Of a stretch of DNA of 62,187 bases, positions 56,275 to 62,187 are shown piece by piece; the first letter of the stretch is position 1, and every line of letters starts with the position of its first letter. Source of the stretch: UBA6168 sp964573725 (GTDB lineage: Bacteria; Bacteroidota; Bacteroidia; Chitinophagales; Saprospiraceae); the NCBI GenBank assembly GCA_964573725.1, contig CAZNLJ010000027.1, forward strand, positions 1-62,187, in the 5' to 3' direction. The notes below the pieces were generated by a model, which saw only the letters and a list, made by a program, of their open reading frames with translations, searched no databases and had not been told where the DNA came from. A program made the position numbers and the translations under genes.

Positions 56275-58065
56275 TCAGCCGCCGTCGACTTTCCCGCCGC
56301 CCGGCAAGGTTTCGCATTCCAGGAATATCCGCGCCCGGCAGCTGCGGCAGACATCCATGTCCAAGCGACGGATGATCGCCGCAACCGCCTCCTGTTTCGT
56401 GGCGAAAAAGTGGTCTTCCCCGATGACGGCCTTGAATCCGCCCCGGATCAGGGTGTCCTGCGCAATGAGCTTCAGCCCGGAAAAGTACATGCCGCCGCCT
56501 TTGTCCTTCCATCGCCGGGCTTCCTGGACGCACCACTCGGATCCCGCCACATCGATGAAGTTGATGCCTTTGGCAATGATCAACAGGTGCCTGCAATCGT
56601 CGTCCCCTTCCTCCGCATCGGTCAGCCGCCGGATTTCGGAGGATATGTGGTTGATCGAGCCGAAGAAAATGGAGCCGTCGATCCGCAGCATCCGGACCTG
56701 CGGACACTCCGGCAGGGGCTTCCGCTCCGTGTAGATGAAGCGGCGCTGTGCATCCTCCGGATCGGGGGCGAGTATCGCCACGTTCGGCGAGGAGGTACGC
56801 TGCAGGTAGAATATCAGGGAGAACATGACCCCGACAAAGACGGCGTATTCCAACTCGACGAACAAAGTCGCCAGCAAGGTGATGAACAGGACGGTCGCCT
56901 GCCGCTTGCTGGCCCGGGCCACTGTCCGGATGAAATGGAAATCGATCAGGTTGTAGGCCACCAGGATGATGATCCCCGCCATGCCCGCATTCGGCAGGTA
57001 GGCGATCAGGGGGGCGACCAACAACAGGACCAAGGCCAGCAGGACGGCCGCAAAGACGGCCGCCAGCGGGGTCCGGGCCCCCGCCGAATAATTGATCCCC
57101 GACCGGGTGAACGAACCGGAACCTGCATAGCAGGACCAGAAACTCCCGACCAGGTTCGATAAGCCCTGCCCGATGAACTCCTGGTTCCCGTCTATCTCCT
57201 GCAAGGACTTCGTGGCGATCGACCGCGCAATGGCCACCGCCTCGATCAGCCCCAGTAAGGCCACCGCAAAGGCACTTTGCGCCAAGGTCGCAAAGGTGGA
57301 GGCGTCCAGCTCCGGCACGGAAAACGGCGGCAAGACGCCGCTGACCTTCCCGACCACCCGCAATCCGACCGATTCCCCGCCCAGGAAATAGGCCGCCATA
57401 CTGCTGAAGACCAATCCGACCAGCAGGTGGGGTATCTTCGGCAACAGCCGCTTCGATAGCATGGCCACCGCCAAGGTCGCCATGCCCAAACCCAAGGCCC
57501 AAGGATTGGTCTCCCCGAGATGGGCCAGGATGTTGCGTAGGGTCGCCACCAGGGAACTGCCCGACCGGATGTTCAAGCCCATCAAGTGCTTGAGCTGGGA
57601 AAACAGGATCAGGATGGCCGCCCCGGCCGTGAAGCCGCTGACCACGACGTGCGAGACGAAGTTGACCAGGGTGCCCATCCGCGCCAGCCCCATCGCCAAT
57701 TGGAAGATGCCGGCCAGGAAGGTGATGGTCAACGCCGCCTGGATGAAGGCCGGGGTGCCGGGTTCCGCCAATTGCCCCACCGTCGCAAATATCACCAGCG
57801 AAATGGCCGTCGTCGGTCCCGATACCAGGTGCCGGGATGATCCCCACAAGGCCGCCACCACCGGCGTGATCATCGCCGTGTACAAGCCGTATACCGGCGG
57901 TAATCCCGCAATCGTCGCGAATGCCACCCCCTGCGGCAATACAATCAATGCCCCCGTCAATCCCGCCAGCAGATCCGCCCGAAGGGTGGTCCGGTCGACT
58001 TCCCCCCACCATTGCAGAAATGGGAATATTCGCAACTTCAATTGAGTCTTCAGATTCGTTTCCAC
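56275..58065 (-). CDS. SulP-family anion transporter with STAS domain
   Basis: A 596-residue inner-membrane protein. The transporter part spans about 25-440 with the SulP signature LPQGVAFATIAGLPPVYGLYTA near its start, and several membrane helices. A cytosolic STAS domain follows (about 455-560: RMLRIDGSIFFGSINHI, AKGINFIDVAGSEW). The C terminus carries a CRSC motif and a Gly-rich tail. The family moves sulfate, bicarbonate or other anions; the substrate is not predictable. It is upstream of the AAA+ gene on the same strand but has no obvious functional link with it. Confidence 0.92.
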   Translation of the reverse strand: METNLKTQLKLRIFPFLQWWGEVDRTTLRADLLAGLTGALIVLPQGVAFATIAGLPPVYGLYTAMITPVVAALWGSSRHLVSGPTTAISLVIFATVGQLAEPGTPAFIQAALTITFLAGIFQLAMGLARMGTLVNFVSHVVVSGFTAGAAILILFSQLKHLMGLNIRSGSSLVATLRNILAHLGETNPWALGLGMATLAVAMLSKRLLPKIPHLLVGLVFSSMAAYFLGGESVGLRVVGKVSGVLPPFSVPELDASTFATLAQSAFAVALLGLIEAVAIARSIATKSLQEIDGNQEFIGQGLSNLVGSFWSCYAGSGSFTRSGINYSAGARTPLAAVFAAVLLALVLLLVAPLIAYLPNAGMAGIIILVAYNLIDFHFIRTVARASKRQATVLFITLLATLFVELEYAVFVGVMFSLIFYLQRTSSPNVAILAPDPEDAQRRFIYTERKPLPECPQVRMLRIDGSIFFGSINHISSEIRRLTDAEEGDDDCRHLLIIAKGINFIDVAGSEWCVQEARRWKDKGGGMYFSGLKLIAQDTLIRGGFKAVIGEDHFFATKQEAVAAIIRRLDMDVCRSCRARIFLECETLPGGGKVDGG

Positions 58066-58168
58066 GGTTCGTCGTTGTTCAAAAAAAGCTAAGTTAAGTC
58101 CCCGGCGGGGGGCGCCGGGTAACTTTTGTCACCATTTTTCGGAACGGGAAAATTTTTCATGCGAACGG

Positions 58169-58199
58169 TTGGTTTATCGATGCCTGTCTCCTACTTTTG
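58169..58199 (+). promoter_or_regulatory. his operon promoter, TTG-N20-TACTTTTG
   Basis: TACTTTTG (58192-58199) is an exact TAnnTTTG match, and TTG at 58169-58171 is 20 bases upstream. Transcription would start near 58206, 13 bases before the leader peptide. Confidence 0.75.
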
Positions 58200-58218
58200 C
58201 TTATCAATCAATCCGTTT

Positions 58219-58302
58219 ATGGTTCGTCCGATCGCCTTTAACCATTCCCATCATCATGTGCTCCGTTCCGGCAGGCACCGTGTATGGGTTTGTGGCGCAT
58301 GA
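58219..58302 (+). CDS. his operon leader peptide
   Basis: A 27-residue ORF (ATG 58219, TGA 58300-58302) with five His codons at positions 9, 11, 12, 13 and 20 (the run NHSHHHV). It is too short to be an enzyme and is placed between a consensus promoter and an intrinsic terminator, ahead of hisG. Translation stalling at the His codons when charged tRNA-His is scarce would control the downstream RNA folding. No strong ribosome-binding site is visible. Confidence 0.85.
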   Translation: MVRPIAFNHSHHHVLRSGRHRVWVCGA

Positions 58303-58335
58303 TGCGAACCATCCTCCAACGAAAAAGGCCTGCCG
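58269..58335 (+). promoter_or_regulatory. Antiterminator pairing of the his attenuator
   Basis: cggcaggc (58269-58276) inside the leader ORF is the exact complement of gcctgccg (58328-58335), which contains most of the left arm of the terminator stem. Pairing of the two would prevent the terminator from forming. Confidence 0.7.
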
Positions 58336-58355
58336 TCCCACCGCAGGCCTTTTTT
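58322..58355 (+). terminator. Attenuator terminator of the his operon
   Basis: A perfect 12-bp stem (58322-58333 with 58343-58354, nine-base loop) ends in a T-run. It lies between the leader peptide and hisG, about 103 bases before the hisG start. Confidence 0.88.
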
Positions 58356-58457
58356 GTTTGGGGTACGCCGATGGTGGCCCGGCCCGAACCCGGTCCGCCG
58401 GGGTTATGCCGGGCGATTCCGGCCCGTCAAACAATTTACAAACCTGCAGCTACTGCC

Positions 58458-59354
58458 ATGCCGAAGGAACAAACCGACTTCATGACGCCCCCACCGACCG
58501 TCCCCTTGCGGATGGCCATCCAGAAATCCGGGCGGCTGCACGATGATTCCGTCGCCTTGCTCAAGGCCTGCAGCATCGGCCTGCCGCATTATGCCGGCCG
58601 TCTCCGGACGGTGGCCTCCAGTTTTCCGCTGGAAGTGGTCTTCCTGCGGGATGACGATATCCCGCAATACGTCGAGGACGGTGTGGCCGATTGCGGCATC
58701 GTCGGCGAGAACGTCCTGTTGGAGAAAAACCGGTCGGTGTCGGTGGAGGAAGCGCTCGGCTTCGGACGCTGCCGACTTTCGTTGGCCATGCCCCGGGGGG
58801 ATGTGTACGAAGGGACGGCCAGCCTGCAGGGCCGCCGCATCGCCACGACCTATCCGCACTTGCTGCGGCAATTCCTGGACCGTCACCGGGTGCAGGCGGA
58901 CATCCATGAAATCAGCGGCAGCGTGGAGATCGCGCCCGGCATCGGACTCGCGGACTTCATCTGCGACCTGGTCAGTACGGGCAGTACCCTCCTTTCCAAC
59001 GGCTTGAAGGAGGTGCAGACGGTGTTGGAGAGCCAGGCGGTCCTGGTGTCCGACCCGATGCTCGCCGAGGCGAAACGGCAGCTGCTCGACAAACTGCTTT
59101 TCCGCATCCGGGCCGTCAACAAGGCCCGGAAACACAAGTATATCCTGCTCAACGCACCCAGCGGCAATCTCCCGGAAATCCTGTCCGTCATCCCGGGCAT
59201 GAAAAGCCCGACCGTCGTGCCGCTCGCCGACCCGCAATGGTGCAGCGTGCATTCCGTGGTACAGGAAGACCATTTCTGGGATATCATCGAGGACCTGCAG
59301 GCCGCCGGCGCCCAGGGAATCCTGGTGGTACCGATCGAAAAGATGATCCTCTGA
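58458..59354 (+). CDS. hisG: ATP phosphoribosyltransferase, long form
   Basis: The first enzyme of histidine synthesis, joining ATP and PRPP. The 298-residue product (start 58458; an ATG at 58482 is an alternative) has MAIQKSGRL, GVADCGIVGENVL and VSTGSTLLSNGLKEV. The C-terminal ~75 residues are the ACT-like regulatory domain of long-form HisG, which lets histidine inhibit it without HisZ. It begins the his operon, downstream of an attenuator. Confidence 0.96.
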   Translation: MPKEQTDFMTPPPTVPLRMAIQKSGRLHDDSVALLKACSIGLPHYAGRLRTVASSFPLEVVFLRDDDIPQYVEDGVADCGIVGENVLLEKNRSVSVEEALGFGRCRLSLAMPRGDVYEGTASLQGRRIATTYPHLLRQFLDRHRVQADIHEISGSVEIAPGIGLADFICDLVSTGSTLLSNGLKEVQTVLESQAVLVSDPMLAEAKRQLLDKLLFRIRAVNKARKHKYILLNAPSGNLPEILSVIPGMKSPTVVPLADPQWCSVHSVVQEDHFWDIIEDLQAAGAQGILVVPIEKMIL

Positions 59355-59369
59355 CCCAATCCTCCTTTT

Positions 59370-60671
59370 ATGCAGCTACTGGAATATCCGACTTCCGAAC
59401 AACTGTGGGCGGCCCTCCGCCGCCCCGCCCATGCCGCCGATCCCGCCGTCCTCGCTACCGTCCGGGATATCCTTGCCGCCGTCCGCACCCAGGGAGACCA
59501 GGCCCTGCTGGCGTTTACCCGCTCCTTCGATGGTGCCGCCCCGGCAACGGTCGCCCTGCCGGATGATGCCCTGGCGGCCGCCGCCGCGACCGTCCCCGGT
59601 CCGCTCCGGACGGCCATCGACCTTGCCGCCGCCAATATCCGGGCTTTCCATACCGCCCAAAGGGAGTCCTTTCCGCCCATGGAGACCATGCCCGGCGTGA
59701 CCTGCTGGCGGAAATCCGTCCCGATCGACCGGGTCGGTCTCTATGTCCCCGGTGGCTCCGCACCCTTGTTTTCCACGGTCCTGATGCTCGGTATACCGGC
59801 CGCCATCGCCGGCTGCCGGGAAATTATCCTATGCACCCCGCCCGCACCCGACGGTTCCGTCCATCCCGCCATCTGCTATGCCGCGCAAGTGGCCGGCATC
59901 CACCGGATATTCCGGGTCGGCGGCGCCCAGGCCATTGCGGCCATGGCTTACGGAACGGCATCCGTTCCACCGGTCGATAAGATCCTCGGCCCGGGCAACC
60001 GTTTCGTGACCGCCGCCAAAATAGGGGTGCAGGCGGATGGTATCGCCATCGATATGCCGGCCGGCCCTTCCGAAGTCATGATCTATGCGGATGCTTCCTG
60101 CATCCCCGCTTTCGTCGCCGCGGACCTGCTGGCCCAGGCCGAACACGATGCCGATGCCCAGGCCATCCTGCTGACCACCGACCCGCAGGTCCTTCATGCC
60201 GTGCACGAAGCCGTCCAGGCCCAGGCCGCCTCCCTGCCCCGGCAGGCCGCCCTGGCCGGTGCCTTATCCCATAGCGCCGCCCTGTGCCTGCCCGACCGCA
60301 ACGCCGTGCTGGACACCATCAACCGCTATGCACCGGAACACCTGATCCTGGCCTGCGAACAGGCGGCTTCCCTCGCGGAGCTGGTCCGGAACGCCGGATC
60401 GGTCTTCCTCGGTAATTTCACCCCGGAGGCGGCAGGCGATTATGCCTCCGGAACCAACCATACCCTGCCGACCAACGGCTTCAGCCGCAGCTTCAGCGGG
60501 GTGTCGCTGGATACTTTCCTCAAGAAGATCACTTTCCAGGAAATTTCCCGCGCCGGCCTCCGTACCCTCGGGCCTCATATCGTCACCATGGCCCTGGCAG
60601 AGGAATTGCCGGCGCATGCCCGCTCGGTATCCCTCCGGATGGATATGCCCGATCCCGACTTCAACCCGTAA
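59370..60671 (+). CDS. hisD: Histidinol dehydrogenase
   Basis: The 433-residue enzyme catalyses the last two NAD-dependent oxidations from histidinol to histidine. Signatures are KSVPIDRVGLYVPGG, KILGPGNRFVTAAK, AGPSEVMIYAD, AEHDADAQAILL and NRYAPEHLIL, containing the zinc-binding and catalytic His/Glu region. It starts 15 bases after hisG and is cotranscribed. Confidence 0.97.
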   Translation: MQLLEYPTSEQLWAALRRPAHAADPAVLATVRDILAAVRTQGDQALLAFTRSFDGAAPATVALPDDALAAAAATVPGPLRTAIDLAAANIRAFHTAQRESFPPMETMPGVTCWRKSVPIDRVGLYVPGGSAPLFSTVLMLGIPAAIAGCREIILCTPPAPDGSVHPAICYAAQVAGIHRIFRVGGAQAIAAMAYGTASVPPVDKILGPGNRFVTAAKIGVQADGIAIDMPAGPSEVMIYADASCIPAFVAADLLAQAEHDADAQAILLTTDPQVLHAVHEAVQAQAASLPRQAALAGALSHSAALCLPDRNAVLDTINRYAPEHLILACEQAASLAELVRNAGSVFLGNFTPEAAGDYASGTNHTLPTNGFSRSFSGVSLDTFLKKITFQEISRAGLRTLGPHIVTMALAEELPAHARSVSLRMDMPDPDFNP

Positions 60672-60680
60672 TCCTCCGGT

Positions 60681-61739
60681 ATGATCTCCTTACCCGAATT
60701 GGAAAACCTGGTCCGCCCGGAAATCCGGCGACTCATTCCCTACCGCTCCGCCCGCAGCGAATTCCAGGGGAGCGCCGCCATCTTCCTGGACGCCAATGAA
60801 CATCCGGAGGATTTCCTCGGCGAAAATCTCCACCGCTACCCGGACCCCCTCCAGTCCGGACTCAAGGCGGCCATTGCCCGCTTCAAGGGTCTGCCGCCGG
60901 AGAACATCTTCCTGGGCAACGGGAGCGACGAGGCCATCGACCTCTTGTTCCGAATCTTCTGCCGGCCCGGCCTGGATTCGGCCCTGCTCTGCCCCCCGAC
61001 CTACGGGATGTATAAGGTCCAGGCCGATATCCACGGCGCCGCGGTCCGGGAAGTCGCCCTGGACGACCGCTTCCAACCCCGACCGGATGAGGTCCTGGCG
61101 GCGGTCACCGGGAACACCCGGCTCCTGTTCCTCTGCAGTCCGAACAATCCGACCGGCAATTGCTTCGATCCGGTCCTGGTCGAGCGGCTGCTGCGGGATT
61201 TTCCGGGTATCGTCGTGCTCGACGAGGCTTACCTCGATTTCTCGGACCAAGCCTCCTGGTCGCTGCGACTGGCCGAATTTCCGCACCTGGTGGTCCTGCA
61301 GACCTTTTCCAAGGCCTGGGGACTGGCGGGCGCCCGGGTCGGGATGGCTTTTGCCAACCCCTGGCTGGTGCATCATTTCAACCGGGTGAAGTACCCTTAC
61401 AACGTCGGCCTGCCCGCCCAACAAGCCGTATTCCGGGGCCTGGCCCAAACGGAGCGTTTCCGGGAACAGGTCCGCCGCCGGGTGACCGACCGCGAAACCC
61501 TGGCCGTGGAACTGGCCCGCCTCCCGGCGGTCCGGACCGTTTTCCCCAGCCAGGCCAATTTCCTGCTGGTCCGTTTCCAGGACAGCGCGGCGGTGTTCCG
61601 GTTCCTGCTGGAGCACGGGGTGGTTGTCCGCGACCGCTCCCGGGAGCCCGGCTGTGCCCACTGTCTCCGCATCACCGTCGGTACCGCCGCGGAAAACCAC
61701 CGACTTCTCCAGCTCATTTCACAATGGCGGCCCGGGTAA
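60681..61739 (+). CDS. hisC: Histidinol-phosphate aminotransferase
   Basis: A 352-residue PLP-dependent fold type I aminotransferase, converting imidazole-acetol phosphate and glutamate to histidinol phosphate. It contains FLGNGSDEAIDLL, CSPNNPTGN, VLDEAYLDF and the PLP lysine K211 in TFSKAWGLAGAR. It starts 9 bases after the hisD stop. Confidence 0.96.
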   Translation: MISLPELENLVRPEIRRLIPYRSARSEFQGSAAIFLDANEHPEDFLGENLHRYPDPLQSGLKAAIARFKGLPPENIFLGNGSDEAIDLLFRIFCRPGLDSALLCPPTYGMYKVQADIHGAAVREVALDDRFQPRPDEVLAAVTGNTRLLFLCSPNNPTGNCFDPVLVERLLRDFPGIVVLDEAYLDFSDQASWSLRLAEFPHLVVLQTFSKAWGLAGARVGMAFANPWLVHHFNRVKYPYNVGLPAQQAVFRGLAQTERFREQVRRRVTDRETLAVELARLPAVRTVFPSQANFLLVRFQDSAAVFRFLLEHGVVVRDRSREPGCAHCLRITVGTAAENHRLLQLISQWRPG

Positions 61740-61775
61740 GATCCCGCCGGCCACGCCCGCTAAACAGCACAAGTC

Positions 61776-62187
61776 ATGCGTAAAATCCTCTTCCTGGACC
61801 GCGATGGGGTCCTGATCCGGGAAAAACCGGAAACCTACCAGGTCGATACCCTCGAGGACCTGGTCCTGATGCCGGGCCTCATCCGCCACCTGTACCAGAT
61901 CCAATCCGCCCTGGGTTTCGAGCTGGTCATGGTGACGAACCAGGACGGCCTCGGAACGGATGCTTATCCGGAACCGGCCTTCCGGAAGGTCCAGGACAAG
62001 CTCCTGGAAATCCTCCGCCAGGAAGGCATTTATTTCCACGCGGTACATGTGGACCGCAGCTTCGAGGAGGAAGGCTTGCCCACCCGGAAACCCGGGATCG
62101 GGATGTTGACCGGATACCTGGACGGCAGCTGCGACCTGGCCAACAGCTTTGTCGTCGGCGACCGTTGGTCCGACCTCGCCCTCGCCC
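61776..62187 (+). CDS. hisB: Histidinol-phosphatase / imidazoleglycerol-phosphate dehydratase, 5' part
   Basis: The gene runs off the window edge; about 137 residues are visible. These form the HAD-type histidinol-phosphatase half: nucleophile motif FLDRDGV, VTNQDGLG, RKPG and GDRWSD. The Cys-based zinc site of enterobacterial HisB is replaced by HVDRSFEEEGLPTRKP, as is usual in Bacteroidota. The dehydratase half is presumably beyond the edge. It follows hisC by 36 bases. Confidence 0.92.
   Translation, partial: MRKILFLDRDGVLIREKPETYQVDTLEDLVLMPGLIRHLYQIQSALGFELVMVTNQDGLGTDAYPEPAFRKVQDKLLEILRQEGIYFHAVHVDRSFEEEGLPTRKPGIGMLTGYLDGSCDLANSFVVGDRWSDLALA

Noticed and set aside
61776..62187. Loss of the HisB zinc site as a mutation
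   Set aside because: The Cys-free RSFEEEGLPTRKP form is what Bacteroidota HisB proteins normally have, so it is a lineage feature.

Overview
The window is a stretch of a GC-rich (roughly 60% or more by eye) chromosome of a Bacteroidota bacterium, most likely from the Saprospiria/Lewinella-like branch. The phylum call rests on five secreted proteins with type IX secretion (T9SS) C-terminal sorting domains, on Bacteroidota-restricted families (DUF3078, DUF4249, DUF4270, DUF4290, DUF5683), on promoters of the TTTG/TAnnTTTG type, and on an apparent lack of Shine-Dalgarno sequences. The branch is inferred from the gene mix and GC content. No rRNA, tRNA, insertion sequence, prophage or CRISPR array was seen.

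Layout. 1-300: a 74-bp-period tandem repeat and a terminator. 302-10244 (minus strand): two T9SS-exported proteins, ClpB, a DEDDh exonuclease, a sugar-phosphate isomerase-like lipoprotein and a DUF3078 outer-membrane protein. 10978-22990 (plus): a PQQ dehydrogenase fused to cytochrome c, a 1973-residue T9SS type B surface protein with three ~275-residue internal repeats, a family 2 glycosyltransferase, DUF5691 and a gamma-carbonic anhydrase-like protein. 22994-33179: housekeeping genes (panC, glycogen synthase-like, DUF4270, DUF4290, aquaglyceroporin, tsaE, alanine dehydrogenase, trxA, Lrp/AsnC), with a 124-bp tandem repeat array at 28.2 kb. 33209-35632 (minus): DUF5683, parB, parA. 35839-43048 (minus): a UPF0173-type hydrolase and a fructan/sucrose gene set (GH32 lipoprotein, vanadium haloperoxidase-like T9SS protein, MFS sugar porter, PfkB sugar kinase), divergent from a DUF4249 lipoprotein at 43229. 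44543-46975: a YD-like repeat T9SS protein.

48164-56158 (minus) is the most unusual block. Four tightly packed genes encode a MoxR-type AAA+ ATPase, a CHAT protease joined to an inactive-STAND-like domain, a SAV_2336/vWA-like protein ending in pentatricopeptide-like repeats, and a metacaspase fused to an SGNH-hydrolase-like domain. This resembles predicted NTP-dependent conflict (defence or programmed-death) systems, with two caspase-fold proteases in one operon. A LolA-like gene follows and a SulP transporter gene precedes it.

58169-62187 (plus): the start of the histidine operon (hisG, hisD, hisC, hisB partial). Ahead of it is a complete-looking attenuator: a consensus promoter, a 27-residue leader peptide with five His codons, an antiterminator segment and an intrinsic terminator.
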